A stretch of 64,000 nucleotides of DNA from the NCBI RefSeq assembly GCF_900117455.1, contig NZ_FPHO01000003.1, positions 930,001 through 994,000 on the forward strand. The letters are read 5' to 3'. The translations under genes were made by a program, and so were the position numbers. Shown one piece after another: positions 42,708 to 53,130 of this stretch. Position 1 is the stretch's first letter. Each line of letters begins with the position of its first letter. The stretch comes from Hyphomicrobium sp. CS1GBMeth3 (lineage in GTDB: Bacteria > Pseudomonadota > Alphaproteobacteria > Rhizobiales > Hyphomicrobiaceae). The notes below the pieces were generated by a model. It saw only the letters and a program-made list of their open reading frames with translations. It was not told the DNA's origin and ran no database searches.

Positions 42708-44120
42708 ATGGCCAAGACGCTTTACGATAAGATTTTCGACGACCACGTCGTTGACCGGCAAGAGGACGGAACTTGCCTGCTCTATATCGATCGCCATCTG
42801 GTTCACGAGGTCACGAGTCCTCAGGCTTTCGAAGGGCTTAGGATGTCCGGCCGCAAGGTCCGCGCACCGGAGAAGACACTGGCCGTCGTCGACCACAACG
42901 TTCCAACGACAGACCGCACCCGTGGCATCGCCGACGAGGACAGCCGCGTCCAGGTCGAGACGTTGGCCACCAACGCCCGCGACTTCGGCGTCGAGTACTA
43001 CAACGAGCTCGACAAGCGGCAAGGCATCGTCCACGTGGTCGGCCCCGAGCAGGGCTTTACGCTGCCCGGCACCACGATCGTCTGCGGCGACAGCCACACC
43101 TCGACACACGGCGCCTTCGGCGCGCTCGCGCACGGCATCGGCACGAGCGAGGTCGAGCACGTTCTCGCCACGCAGACGCTGGTGCAGAAGAAGGCCAAGA
43201 ACATGCGCGTCAGTGTGGATGGCAAGCTGCCGGCCCACATCACCGCGAAAGATATCATCCTCGCCATCATCGGCGAGATCGGCACGGCAGGCGGCACCGG
43301 CTCCGTGATCGAGTATGCAGGCGAAGCGATCCGCGACCTTTCCATGGAAGGGCGCATGACCGTCTGCAACATGTCGATCGAGGGTGGTGCACGCGCTGGC
43401 ATGATCGCACCCGACGAGAAGACATACGCCTTCATCAAGGGCCGTCCCAAGGCGCCGAAGGGTGCCGCCTGGGACATGGCGATGAAGTACTGGGAGACGC
43501 TCTACTCCGACGAGGGCGCTCATTTCGACCGCGAGGTCAAGCTCGACGCCACCAAGCTGCCGCCGATCGTCTCCTGGGGCACGAGCCCGGAGGACGTGGT
43601 GTCGGTCGCCGGCGTGGTGCCGAACCCTGACAACCTCTCCGACGAGAACAAGCGCGCCTCGATGAAACGCGCGCTTGAATACATGGGTCTGACCTCAGGC
43701 ACCAAGATGACCGACATTCCGCTCGACGTGGTGTGGATCGGCTCGTGCACCAACGGGCGAATGGAGGATCTGCGCGAGGTCGCGAAGATCGTCGAGGGCC
43801 GCAAAATCTCGAGCAGCCTAGCCTACGCTATGATCGTGCCGGGCTCGGGCCTCGTGAAACAGCAGGCCGAGGCTGAAGGCCTGGACAAGATCTTCACAGC
43901 CGCCGGCTTCGAATGGCGTGAGCCGGGCTGCTCTATGTGCCTTGGCATGAACCCGGACCAGTTGAAACCAGGCCAGCGCTGTGCCTCGACCTCGAACCGC
44001 AACTTCGAGGGCCGGCAGGGCTACAAAGGCCGCACGCATCTGGTTTCCCCTGCCATGGCAGCTGCCGCCGCGCTCGAAGGCCACTTCGTCGACATCCGCG
44101 CCTGGCAGCCCTCCTCCTGA
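42708..44120 (+). CDS. leuC: 3-isopropylmalate dehydratase large subunit
   Basis: 470 residues from ATG 42708 ([20 protein letters not shown]). The iron-sulfur ligands are in [17 protein letters not shown] and [31 protein letters not shown] and [15 protein letters not shown] are family-typical at the end. With LeuD it isomerises 2- and 3-isopropylmalate in leucine synthesis. leuD lies 1.7 kb downstream, with three unrelated small genes between them. Length is standard. Confidence 0.97.
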   Translation: MAKTLYDKIFDDHVVDRQEDGTCLLYIDRHLVHEVTSPQAFEGLRMSGRKVRAPEKTLAVVDHNVPTTDRTRGIADEDSRVQVETLATNARDFGVEYYNELDKRQGIVHVVGPEQGFTLPGTTIVCGDSHTSTHGAFGALAHGIGTSEVEHVLATQTLVQKKAKNMRVSVDGKLPAHITAKDIILAIIGEIGTAGGTGSVIEYAGEAIRDLSMEGRMTVCNMSIEGGARAGMIAPDEKTYAFIKGRPKAPKGAAWDMAMKYWETLYSDEGAHFDREVKLDATKLPPIVSWGTSPEDVVSVAGVVPNPDNLSDENKRASMKRALEYMGLTSGTKMTDIPLDVVWIGSCTNGRMEDLREVAKIVEGRKISSSLAYAMIVPGSGLVKQQAEAEGLDKIFTAAGFEWREPGCSMCLGMNPDQLKPGQRCASTSNRNFEGRQGYKGRTHLVSPAMAAAAALEGHFVDIRAWQPSS

Positions 44121-44131
44121 GTGGTCTGAGA

Positions 44132-44160
44132 CCCGGCAAGGCGCATGCGCACTTGCCGGG
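44132..44160 (+). terminator. Hairpin after leuC
   Basis: CCCGGCAAG (44132-44140) pairs with CTTGCCGGG (44152-44160). The loop contains the palindrome GCGCATGCGC. No T-run follows, so it may stabilise the leuC message rather than terminate it. Confidence 0.55.
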
Positions 44161-44218
44161 CAGGCTCCGAAGCACCTATCTCTCCCGTCGCGACAACTTC
44201 GGCGGGAGAGATGACTGC

Positions 44219-44635
44219 ATGGCGGCAGAACGGGACTGGAGAACGGCCACACCACCCACGCTCGCTGACTTCGAGGTCGTAGCGGCAGCGGCCTGGGAGC
44301 GCATCGAGCCCGAGTTCCGTGAGATTTGCGGTGATGTCGTCGTCCGTATTGAGGATTTCGCCCTCGACGAAGTTCTGGACGAGCTTGGCATTGACAGCCC
44401 GTTCGACCTGATGGGCCTTTACCAGGGGCTTTCCCTCGACAAGAAGAGCGTGCTCGACGCCCCGCGCGAGCCCGACATGGTCTTCCTCTACCGGCGCGCA
44501 ATCCTCGACTATTGGACCGAAAGCGGCGAGCCGCTCGGCGAGATCATCACCCACGTGCTTGTGCATGAGATCGGCCATCATTTCGGCTTTTCCGACGCCG
44601 ATATGGAGGAGATCGAGGCGCAGGTCGCGCAATAG
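44219..44635 (+). CDS. Zincin-like metallopeptidase (DUF1025 type)
   Basis: 138 residues from ATG 44219. The C-terminal half has the zinc-binding motif HVLVHEIGHHFGFSDADM, the hallmark of the short zincin-like family (MPN-unrelated, formerly DUF1025). The acidic N-terminal half (FREICGDVVVRIEDFALDEV) and PFDLMGLYQGL match family members. It has no signal peptide, so it is cytoplasmic. Its position between leuC and leuD is probably incidental cotranscription. Confidence 0.85.
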   Translation: MAAERDWRTATPPTLADFEVVAAAAWERIEPEFREICGDVVVRIEDFALDEVLDELGIDSPFDLMGLYQGLSLDKKSVLDAPREPDMVFLYRRAILDYWTESGEPLGEIITHVLVHEIGHHFGFSDADMEEIEAQVAQ

Positions 44636-44805
44636 CTGGGGATCGGAAAGCACCATCCGTCGAGACACGAGGCGACAAACCCGCAACAGGTTTATCACGC
44701 TCCCCGACTTACGCATGATCTGAGCGAATGTTAACTTTTGCAGGCCATGTTGGCCCTGCTATCGATACTGTGGGACGCGCGCGGGTGTCGCGTAGGGGTG
44801 ATCAT

Positions 44806-45345
44806 TTGACGAGGGTCTTCCGTCCGGCCTTGCAAGGTCTGCTCAACGCCTCGTTCGGCTTGTTTCTCGCCACAATTGCGCTCGCGCCCACGACCGCCTC
44901 GGCCGACGATATCCCGACCCCCGACGAATACGTCGAGCACGTCGGTGGCGATGCGCACGTAGTGGCACCCGGCGAGCTGAAGCTCGACGGTCGCCAGCAG
45001 ATCTGCGGCCGGCGCCCCACCGTCATCGACAGTCAGCTCGACGATTACGGCGCCGCCTATCCGGGCTTCCTGATCCTCAATCCTCGGCTGCTGAACAAGG
45101 TCTCGACCCCGGTCAAGCTCTGGATCTTCGCCCACGAATGCGGCCACCAGTTCCGCGGCCCGGACGAAGAGACCGCCGATTGCTTCGCCGTCCAGCGCGG
45201 GCGTCGGCAGGGCTGGCTCGATGAGAACGGCCTCGAGGAGGTCTGCGCGTTCATCTCGCCGTCCAAGGGCGACAGCATGCACTTCGCCGGCTCGCACCGC
45301 TGCGAATACATGCGCAAGTGCTTCGCTGACCCAGCGATCCGCTAA
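44806..45345 (+). CDS. Exported protein with HExGH motif
   Basis: About 179 residues from TTG 44806, which has AGGGG at six bases and begins a good signal peptide (LTRVFRPALQGLLNASFGLF, cleavage near ASA); ATG 44728 would give an implausible extension. Mature part: KLWIFAHECGHQFRGPDEET places an HExxH-type zinc site, with Asp/Glu in the following ADCFAVQRGRRQGWL as possible third ligand, and SHRCEYMRKCFADP at the end with Cys pairs. It is probably a periplasmic metallopeptidase-like protein. Substrate unknown. Confidence 0.65.
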   Translation: MTRVFRPALQGLLNASFGLFLATIALAPTTASADDIPTPDEYVEHVGGDAHVVAPGELKLDGRQQICGRRPTVIDSQLDDYGAAYPGFLILNPRLLNKVSTPVKLWIFAHECGHQFRGPDEETADCFAVQRGRRQGWLDENGLEEVCAFISPSKGDSMHFAGSHRCEYMRKCFADPAIR

Positions 45346-45427
45346 AGAGCTGCCGGATCCTGAAGGGTTATCCCCGCCGGACGCGCAGGCCCTATGCTCT
45401 GGGCTTTGAACCGCTGGCGGCTCGCCC

Positions 45428-45859
45428 ATGCACCTCCTGGACTACCCGAGGCGCCTCCTTTCCATCGCTGAGACGGTCAACCGATGGGCCGGCGCTCTGG
45501 CGGCGCTCGACCGCACCCGGCGCGCCAAAGTCGCCCGTTACGCTGAGACAATAGCCGAGACCCTGGCCCGCGCCGCGCGCCATTCGGCCCGGTTAATGGC
45601 CGCCCCCAACGACAAAATGGCCGAGCGGGGGCTGGTTCGCGAGTTCGGGCGCATCACCGGCTATCTGGAAACCCTGGTCGGCGTGCTGCAGCACCATCTT
45701 GACGGACGAAAGCTGGCTGGCGTTAAAAGGCGGCTTGAACAGCTCGGCCCGTGCGGAACGCTTGCCGCAAGCGACGCGACGGTGGCGAAAATCCGGGCCG
45801 ATCGTCTACTCGCTGCCGAAGGCTATTTCCGGGCGCTGGCCGACAGCCTGCGCGTCTAG
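45428..45859 (+). CDS. Hypothetical helical protein
   Basis: 143 residues, Ala/Arg/Leu-rich and almost wholly helical ([59 protein letters not shown]). No signal peptide, membrane span or known motif is seen. It ends 16 bases before leuD, so it is cotranscribed with it. I do not recognise the family. Confidence 0.6.
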   Translation: MHLLDYPRRLLSIAETVNRWAGALAALDRTRRAKVARYAETIAETLARAARHSARLMAAPNDKMAERGLVREFGRITGYLETLVGVLQHHLDGRKLAGVKRRLEQLGPCGTLAASDATVAKIRADRLLAAEGYFRALADSLRV

Positions 45860-45875
45860 ATCTCAGGAACCAAAA

Positions 45876-46481
45876 ATGCAGAAATTCACCAAGCTGACGG
45901 GTGTCGCCGCTCCCTTCCCCCTCCGGAATGTGGACACCGACATGATCATCCCAAAGCAGTTCCTGAAGACGATCAAGCGCACGGGCCTTGGCACGGCGCT
46001 CTTTTACGAGCTGCGCTATGACCAGGACGGAAAGGAGAACCCGGATTTCGTGCTCAACAAGCCGGCTTACCGGAAGGCAGAGATCCTCGTTACAGGCGAG
46101 AACTTCGGCTGCGGCTCCTCGCGCGAGCACGCGCCCTGGGCACTGATGGACTTCGGCTTCCGCTGCGTGATCGCGCCGGATTTCGCCGACATCTTCTACA
46201 ACAACTGCTTCCAAAACGGCATCCTGGCCATCAAGCTGCCCCAGGAGCAGGTCGACAAGCTGATGGACGACGCCGAGCGCGGCGCCAACGCCACGCTGAC
46301 GGTCGATCTCGAGGCGCAGGAGATTCGCGGTCCCGACGGCGGCGTCATCCGCTTCGACATCGATCCGTTCCGCAAGCACTGTTTGCTGAACGGTTTGGAC
46401 AACATTGGCCTGACGCTCGAAAAAGAGCAGGCCATCAAGGAGTACGAGGGCCGGCTCGCGACAGCGCGCCCCTGGGCGTGA
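45876..46481 (+). CDS. leuD: 3-isopropylmalate dehydratase small subunit
   Basis: 201 residues from ATG 45876 ([20 protein letters not shown]). The signature [20 protein letters not shown] and [18 protein letters not shown] are diagnostic. It completes isopropylmalate isomerase with LeuC. Size is standard. A D-Ala-D-Ala carboxypeptidase gene follows after 125 bases in the same direction. Confidence 0.97.
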   Translation: MQKFTKLTGVAAPFPLRNVDTDMIIPKQFLKTIKRTGLGTALFYELRYDQDGKENPDFVLNKPAYRKAEILVTGENFGCGSSREHAPWALMDFGFRCVIAPDFADIFYNNCFQNGILAIKLPQEQVDKLMDDAERGANATLTVDLEAQEIRGPDGGVIRFDIDPFRKHCLLNGLDNIGLTLEKEQAIKEYEGRLATARPWA

Positions 46482-46606
46482 CCGCAGGCACGACCTCGGG
46501 CGCGACTCCCTGTAACCACACCGTCACCAAAAGAGTCCGCCCGGATTGGCGCCGGCCGCCCGAATATGTTAGGTGCCGTGTGGGATTAGCCATCAGCAGG
46601 ACAGCC

Positions 46607-47623
46607 ATGCGAGCTCGATGGTTTATGGTCGCCGTGGCGGCACTGACGCTTCTCTCCGGCGCAGAAGCCCTCGCCCGCGGCCCAGCACTTGTGTTCGACC
46701 CATCCGACGGACTGGTCCTCTACGCCGAGGACGCCGATGACCACTGGCACCCCGCTTCGTTGACCAAGATCATGACGGCCTACGTCACGTTCGAGGCTTT
46801 GAAGAACGGCAAGCTCACGCTTGAGCAGCGGATCCCGTATAGCGAGCGCGCGCAGAGCCAGCCGCCGAGCAAGCTCGGCCTGCACGTCGGCGCCACGCTG
46901 ACCATCGACCAAGCTTTAAAGGCGCTGATCATCAAATCCGCTAACGACGTCGCGGTGATGCTGGCCGAAGCCATCGACGGCTCGCAGCGGGAGTTCGTGG
47001 CGCGCATGAACCGCACGGCGCAGAGCCTCGGCATGACCCGCACCATCTTCGTCAATCCGAACGGGCTGCCGGCGCCTCAGCAGGTGACAACGGCCCGCGA
47101 CCTCGCGAAGCTCGCCCGCGCGGCGATCAAGAACTACCCCGAGCACATGCCGTACTGGTCCATGTTCAGCGCCAAGATCGGCAAGATCCTGATTGGATCG
47201 CACAACGGTATTCTGCGCACGTTCAATGGCGCCGACGGCATGAAAACCGGCTTCATTTGCGATTCCGGGTTCAACGTCGTCGCGAGCGCCACGCGTGACG
47301 GCCGCCAGATCATGGCCGTGGTATTGGGCGAGCCGACGAGCGGGCAACGGACAATCCGCGCCGCAAACCTGCTTGAGCACGGTTTCGAGATCTATGGCTG
47401 GAAGCAGCTGTTCAACCACGCCGAGAGCATCGACTCGATACCCGTTGCCAGCGACGCCAGGGACGTGATCAGCGTCCGCCAGGCCGTGCTCTCGTACGAG
47501 TGCGGAACCAAGCGCCCACCCGCCAAAAAGCGGAAGCAAAAGAAGTCAGAGCCGACCCAGGCCATCATCGATCGGAAACAGGGCGCCGCAGCTACCGACA
47601 GCGGCTCGGCAGCTGCCAACTGA
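46607..47623 (+). CDS. D-alanyl-D-alanine carboxypeptidase (DacC/DacF family)
   Basis: 338 residues from ATG 46607, with a signal peptide (cleavage near ALAR). Peptidase S11 motifs are all present: the active-site SLTKIM, the second motif SAND, and MKTGFICDSG. LHVGATLTIDQALKALIIKS is also typical. It trims the terminal D-Ala of peptidoglycan pentapeptides. The tail ends in a Lys-rich segment (KKRKQKKSEPTQ) instead of a clear membrane anchor, so attachment may be weak or electrostatic. Confidence 0.92.
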   Translation: MRARWFMVAVAALTLLSGAEALARGPALVFDPSDGLVLYAEDADDHWHPASLTKIMTAYVTFEALKNGKLTLEQRIPYSERAQSQPPSKLGLHVGATLTIDQALKALIIKSANDVAVMLAEAIDGSQREFVARMNRTAQSLGMTRTIFVNPNGLPAPQQVTTARDLAKLARAAIKNYPEHMPYWSMFSAKIGKILIGSHNGILRTFNGADGMKTGFICDSGFNVVASATRDGRQIMAVVLGEPTSGQRTIRAANLLEHGFEIYGWKQLFNHAESIDSIPVASDARDVISVRQAVLSYECGTKRPPAKKRKQKKSEPTQAIIDRKQGAAATDSGSAAAN

Positions 47624-47820
47624 ACGGCCCTCGGTCAGTTCAAGCTGGGACAGTAAACGTCCCATGCCGAGGACAGGTCGCCAAAATGAAACGACCCAGC
47701 CCGGCGCTTCTTCTCGAAAAACACCGCAATATCAAAGAGAAAACCCGACACGTGGGGCCGCAATCGTTTGGCGCCGAACTTGCTCCTCTGGTTTCGTCAA
47801 CGAATTTCCAGAGGACCCCG

Positions 47821-48057
47821 ATGCCCCGCGCGTGCCCAAAGAAAAATGAGAGCTTGTCGACGCTCAAGGACACCGAGCTGATGGCCGTGGTGCTTGAGGG
47901 ACGGCATGGTGTGTTCGCAGCCGAGGTGGCGGAATTCTTCTCGCTTCTGCACCGGCAGCTTGGCGATGCGGGCAGATCGAAGGCGTGGGGCGGCGTCGCA
48001 CGTACAGTCCGCCGTCGCGAGAGCGATCGCATGCTAGCCCACGAGCACTATTGCTGA
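47821..48057 (+). CDS. Small hypothetical protein
   Basis: 78 residues from ATG 47821, chosen because GAGGA lies at about five bases. The protein reads MPRACPKKNESLSTLKDTEL, then GRHGVFAAEVAEFFSLLHRQ and a basic tail (RTVRRRESDRMLAHEHYC). The central part is helical and amphipathic. I do not recognise the family. The frame is open further upstream over the end of the carboxypeptidase gene, which is not coding in that frame. Confidence 0.5.
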   Translation: MPRACPKKNESLSTLKDTELMAVVLEGRHGVFAAEVAEFFSLLHRQLGDAGRSKAWGGVARTVRRRESDRMLAHEHYC

Positions 48058-48121
48058 GCCGAAACCCGACAAGCATCAAACCGAGAGAGACGCAGCCGAC
48101 CAACGCGGCTGCGCCTGAGCT

Positions 48122-49096
<975 letters not shown>

Positions 49097-49216
49097 TTAC
49101 GCCCCTGGTTTTGCCAAGGCCCTGCCGCAGGCACCCCTCCGGCGCGGCGGCGGCTGCCCTCATATAATCAAGGACGGCGGGCCGTGCGAGCCCCACCGGA
49201 CGCAAGGCAGACCCTA

Positions 49217-50101
49217 TCAACTGTCCTTTAGGTAGGATAGCGCCGCCCGGATCACCGGCGGCGCGAAAAGAATATTCCTATGGCCCAATCCATCGACCGC
49301 CAAAAGCTCCGCGGTAGGGCACGCGGCCGCGATTTCCTCGGCATTCCGGAACACGACCTCCGTATCGTCCCGCGCATGGATCACCAGCGCCGGCCGGCCC
49401 GTGGCTGACAGCAGATTGGCGGCCGTAAAGGTGGCGACGGAGCGATGCGCAATGCGTTCGAGATGCCGCTCGAAGCTGCGCGCGGCCGCAGCTCCAAGGT
49501 GGAGCTCGTCCGCGAACTCCTGCGTGACGACCGAGAACTGGTTCGGTGGCGAGACAAGCACATAGCGCTCGAAGGGATAGCTGCCCGTGAGTGGTGGTCC
49601 TCCCTCGCCGACGAGCAGCGCCGCGAGCCCTCCCATCGAGTGCGTGACAGCGAACTGCACCGGGCCCAGCGCTTGGGCGACTTGCAGCAACGCCCGGGCG
49701 CAATCGATGAGACTCGCCCGTTCCTGCGCGCTCTTGCCATGCCCGGGCTGATCGAACGCAACGACACGAAACCCCGCGCGCCGCAACTGCTCGGCAAAGA
49801 CCGCCATGAACGACGCTTCGCTGGTCCAGCCGTGCGCGATCAGAACACCCGCTTGCGGCTCACCTTCCGGCTCGAAGACGTAGGCTTGAATCTCGCCTTC
49901 ACTCGTCGGCACGCGAACCCAGCGCGCATTGCGCAAATGAAAGCGCGCCCGCTCGGCAAGCCGCACGTGGTCGGGGCTGCGCCGCGTCGAAAACTTCGGC
50001 AGGCAGAAGCGCATATAGGCGAGATCACCCGCCCGCGCGGGCGGCAGATGGTCGAGACGAATAGGCGCCGCTCTCAGCCTTCGATCGAAGAACTGTGTCA
50101 T
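49217..50101 (-). CDS. Alpha/beta hydrolase
   Basis: 294 residues. Serine-aminopeptidase-like fold: GVLIAHGWTSEASFMAVFAE, the nucleophile elbow VTHSMGGLAALLVGEGG, LVIHARDDTEVVFRNAEE with the acid, and VDGLGHRNILFAPPV with the His. Before the fold there is a polar N-terminal segment of about 65 residues (MTQFFDRRLRAAPIRLDHLP). No signal peptide. Substrate unknown. It lies upstream of trxB and downstream of radC on the same strand. Confidence 0.85.
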   Translation of the reverse strand: MTQFFDRRLRAAPIRLDHLPPARAGDLAYMRFCLPKFSTRRSPDHVRLAERARFHLRNARWVRVPTSEGEIQAYVFEPEGEPQAGVLIAHGWTSEASFMAVFAEQLRRAGFRVVAFDQPGHGKSAQERASLIDCARALLQVAQALGPVQFAVTHSMGGLAALLVGEGGPPLTGSYPFERYVLVSPPNQFSVVTQEFADELHLGAAAARSFERHLERIAHRSVATFTAANLLSATGRPALVIHARDDTEVVFRNAEEIAAACPTAELLAVDGLGHRNILFAPPVIRAALSYLKDS

Positions 50102-50129
50102 CGACCGCCGACCTCCTGTTGAGCTCGAT

Positions 50130-50909
50130 CTAGATCAACCGCAGAGCCTTCAGGCTTGCGTGACCGTTGCGCCCGACGATGACGTGATCGTGGACCGCAA
50201 CGCCCAGCGGCTTCGCCGCCGCAACGATCATCCGCGTCATGTCGATGTCGGCACGCGACGGCGTCGGATCGCCCGACGGGTGGTTATGAACGAGAATAAT
50301 TGCAGTAGCCGAGAGTTCCAGCGCCCGCTTGACGACCTCTCGGATGTAGACCGGCGTATGGTCAACAGTTCCTTGCCCCTGCACCTCGTCGGCGATGAGA
50401 CGGTTCTTCTTGTCGAGGAACAGGATGCGAAACACCTCGCGATGCTCGAACCCCTGCACGGTGACAAGATAGTCGAGCACCCGTTCCCACGACAACAGCA
50501 CCGGAGCGGCCGAAATCTCGCTGCGCGCCAGCCTGAGGGCCGCCGCGCGGATGAGCCTCAATTCCGAGATCACAGCCTCACCAACACCGGAGATCTCCTT
50601 GAGCCGTGCGTCCGGCGCATTGACGACCTCGGAGAACGAGCCGAAGCGCGCGAGCAAACGTTTGGCGAGATCCTTGGTATCGCGACGGGGAATGGCACGA
50701 AACAGCACGAGTTCGAGCAACTCGTAGTCGGGCAACGCGTCCGCCCCGCCCTGGCGGAAACGCGCCCTCAGCCTCTGCCGGTGCCCGAGATGAAGCGGCT
50801 GCGCCGCATCGAGAAACGAGCCCTGCGCCGCAGCGCCATCCGCGTGAGGCTCCGAACTGCCGTCATCCGGAGCCGCAACCTTCGGGTCTCGTGCGCCGGA
50901 TGGATGCAT
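50130..50909 (-). CDS. radC: RadC-like JAB-domain protein
   Basis: 259 residues. The N-terminal helix-hairpin-helix region ([35 protein letters not shown]) and the JAB metal motif [18 protein letters not shown] are both complete. RadC was named for DNA repair but its true function is unproven. It starts 13 bases after the end of map on the same strand, so they may be one transcript. Standard length for the family. Confidence 0.92.
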   Translation of the reverse strand: MHPSGARDPKVAAPDDGSSEPHADGAAAQGSFLDAAQPLHLGHRQRLRARFRQGGADALPDYELLELVLFRAIPRRDTKDLAKRLLARFGSFSEVVNAPDARLKEISGVGEAVISELRLIRAAALRLARSEISAAPVLLSWERVLDYLVTVQGFEHREVFRILFLDKKNRLIADEVQGQGTVDHTPVYIREVVKRALELSATAIILVHNHPSGDPTPSRADIDMTRMIVAAAKPLGVAVHDHVIVGRNGHASLKALRLI

Positions 50910-50922
50910 GCCTGTCCGAAGA

Positions 50923-51750
50923 TCAGTTGAAATGCGAGGGCCACTCGAGGCGGCCGGCGGGCGAATGCGTGAACACTTCGACGCCGGTCTCCGTGACGGC
51001 GACCGTATGCTCGAACTGCGCTGAGAGCTCGCGGTCCCGCGTTACCGCGGTCCAGCCGTCGGAGAGCACTTTCACATGCGGCTTGCCGAGGTTGATCATA
51101 GGCTCGATGGTGAAGAACATGCCGGGCTCCATAACCGCCCCTTCACCGGCTTCGCCGTAGTGAAGGATGTTGGGCCGGTCGTGGAACAGCCGCCCGAGGC
51201 CGTGGCCGCAGAAATCCTTGACCACGCTGCAACGCTCTTTCTCGGCGAATTTCTGGATCGCCGCGCCGATGTGGCCGAGCGTGTTACCCGGCTTCACCTG
51301 CTCGACGCCAAGCTTCAGCGCCTCGTAAGTGACCTCGATCAGGCGCTCGGCACGGCGGCTGATCTCACCAACCGCGTACATGCGGCTCGTGTCGCCGTGC
51401 CAGCCGTCCACGATCAGCGTCACATCAATGTTGATGATGTCGCCCTCGCGCAGCGGCTTCGACCCCGGAATGCCGTGGCAGACCACGTGATTGATGGAGG
51501 TGCAGATAGACTTCGTGAAGCCGCGGTAGTTGAGCGGCGCAGGAACCGCCCCATGCTCGAGAGCGAAATCGAGCACGCGATCGTCGAGCTCTTCGGTCGT
51601 GACACCGGGCACCACGTAGGGCGCCAGCATGTCGAGGGCCGAGGCTGCAAGTTGCCCGGCCTTGCGCATGGCGGCAAACGCCTCCGGACCATGCCGCTTG
51701 ATGGTACCCGTCTCGCGCAGCTGCGCGCGGCTGACTTCGACGTTGGACAT
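50923..51750 (-). CDS. map: Methionine aminopeptidase, type I
   Basis: 275 residues from ATG 51750 ([20 protein letters not shown]). The metal ligands are recognisable in [49 protein letters not shown] and [32 protein letters not shown] carries the substrate-side His. It removes the start Met after deformylation by Def. A short N-terminal extension relative to E. coli Map is typical of alphaproteobacteria. It is followed by radC. Confidence 0.97.
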   Translation of the reverse strand: MSNVEVSRAQLRETGTIKRHGPEAFAAMRKAGQLAASALDMLAPYVVPGVTTEELDDRVLDFALEHGAVPAPLNYRGFTKSICTSINHVVCHGIPGSKPLREGDIINIDVTLIVDGWHGDTSRMYAVGEISRRAERLIEVTYEALKLGVEQVKPGNTLGHIGAAIQKFAEKERCSVVKDFCGHGLGRLFHDRPNILHYGEAGEGAVMEPGMFFTIEPMINLGKPHVKVLSDGWTAVTRDRELSAQFEHTVAVTETGVEVFTHSPAGRLEWPSHFN

Positions 51751-51875
51751 GATCTTGGTACGTGCCTTTGTTGTCTCTGGATTTACGTGCCGCCCAGGGG
51801 CTAGCAAGGAAATGTAGTCGAAATCCACTTCCGCGCAACGCCGACAGAGTGTCTGCCCCTATCCCTCAAAGCGAA

Positions 51876-51902
51876 ACGGCGGCCGCCTGAAGCGCCCGCC
51901 GT
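51876..51902 (-). terminator. Hairpin downstream of rplS
   Basis: On the minus strand ACGGCGG pairs with CCGCCGT around a 13-base loop, 37 bases after the rplS stop, and TTTCGCTTT follows. It is a plausible weak terminator. Confidence 0.5.
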
Positions 51903-51938
51903 CCATTGGTTGCCGATCACCGGACGAAACCGGCGTCG

Positions 51939-52601
51939 TTATTCCTGCGTTTCCTCGGCCGGAACCTCGGCCGCGGTGGCCTCCGCGAGGAGGCGCTGCG
52001 CCTCGCCGACCCAGTTGTCGCGCTCGATCTGACCGTTGAGCTTCAGCGCATCGTCAACGTTCGCGATATCCTCGTCGGAGAAGTTGGCGATCTGCTCGAA
52101 CTTGTAGCAGTTGAGCGTCTTGAGGCGCGCCGCGAGATCGGCGTCGATCCCCTTGATCAGCGTCAGATCATCGGCCTCGCCCTTGGGCTTCTTGAAGCCC
52201 TTCCAGGCGGCGTTGAGGCGACGGGCACGCGCGTCCGTACGCTCGAAGATGCGGGCCGCACGTCCGCGACGACCGCGCAGATAGTAGAGCTTCGCGCGGC
52301 GGACCTTGCCGCGGCGCAGGACCTCGATCTCGGCGATGTACGGCGAGTAGATCGGGAACACGCGCTCCACGCCCTCGCCATAGGAGATCTTGCGGACGGT
52401 AAAGCTCTCGTTGAGGCCACCACCGGAGCGGGCAATAACCACACCCTCGTAGGCCTGGAGGCGGGTCGACTGACCCTTGCCGTCGCCCTCGATGACCTTA
52501 ACCATGACCTTGACGGTGTCGCCCGGGCCGAATTCCGGAACAAGGCGGGTCTTGAGCACGGCATCCATCTGCTCGCGCTCGAGCTCTTGAATGATGTTCA
52601 T
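51939..52601 (-). CDS. rplS: 50S ribosomal protein L19 with C-terminal extension
   Basis: 220 residues from ATG 52601, which has AAGGA at six bases. Residues 1-125 are canonical L19 ([66 protein letters not shown]). From about 143 to 206 there is an extra domain: [20 protein letters not shown], then [20 protein letters not shown], then [17 protein letters not shown] recall the same helix-hairpin-helix-like module at the end of alphaproteobacterial L21. L19 is usually 115-130 residues. Its role on the ribosome is unknown. Confidence 0.95.
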   Translation of the reverse strand: MNIIQELEREQMDAVLKTRLVPEFGPGDTVKVMVKVIEGDGKGQSTRLQAYEGVVIARSGGGLNESFTVRKISYGEGVERVFPIYSPYIAEIEVLRRGKVRRAKLYYLRGRRGRAARIFERTDARARRLNAAWKGFKKPKGEADDLTLIKGIDADLAARLKTLNCYKFEQIANFSDEDIANVDDALKLNGQIERDNWVGEAQRLLAEATAAEVPAEETQE

Positions 52602-52768
52602 TTTCATTCCTTTTTGCTTGTACATCAATGCAGAGGAGCGGCACCGGGACTGAAGTCCGCGTGTACGGCTCGTGCGGCTCCTTGTGGAGCAGACCCTTAA
52701 TGGGAAATTGTTGGCCCGGCCTATAGCCGAAATGCAAGGCCCTGTCGAGGCCTAAGCAAGCCCAAACC

Positions 52769-53130
52769 TCACTGCCCGGCCCCCTCTGCCACCTGGGCCG
52801 GCTTGCGCATGAACAGTGCCAGAAGCGCCATGCCGGCAAACAGCGCCGTCAGCACAAGGAACACATCCGCGAACGCCAGAACGCTGGCTTGCGCCGCACG
52901 ATGAGCGCGAGCTGCTTCACGGCCGCGAGGTCACCGTCCGGGATCTGCGCCGAAAGCTGCTGCGCGAGGCCCGCAAGCGTATCCTCCGCCACCGCACGTC
53001 CCCAGGCACGCTCTCGTGCAGCCGCCTCTACGCGATGGCCACGGAGCCCGCGTCCGACGACGAGATCCATAAGGTCGTCACGCCCGCAGTCCGCGTCTTC
53101 CTGGCCGCTTACGGTAATGAGCGGGCTCAA
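52769..53130 (-). pseudogene. Decayed 3' end of an MFS (DHA2/EmrB-type) efflux gene
   Basis: On the minus strand the last 37 codons read SVLAFADVFLVLTALFAGMA then LLALFMRKPAQVAEGAGQ and a stop, matching the final membrane span of DHA2-type drug exporters. The preceding segment (LAGLAQQLSAQIPDGDLAAV, KQLALIV) is in another frame, so a single-base shift lies near 52892. Nothing of the remaining 400 or so residues is present, as the Kef-type gene abuts. It is a remnant of deletion. Confidence 0.7.
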
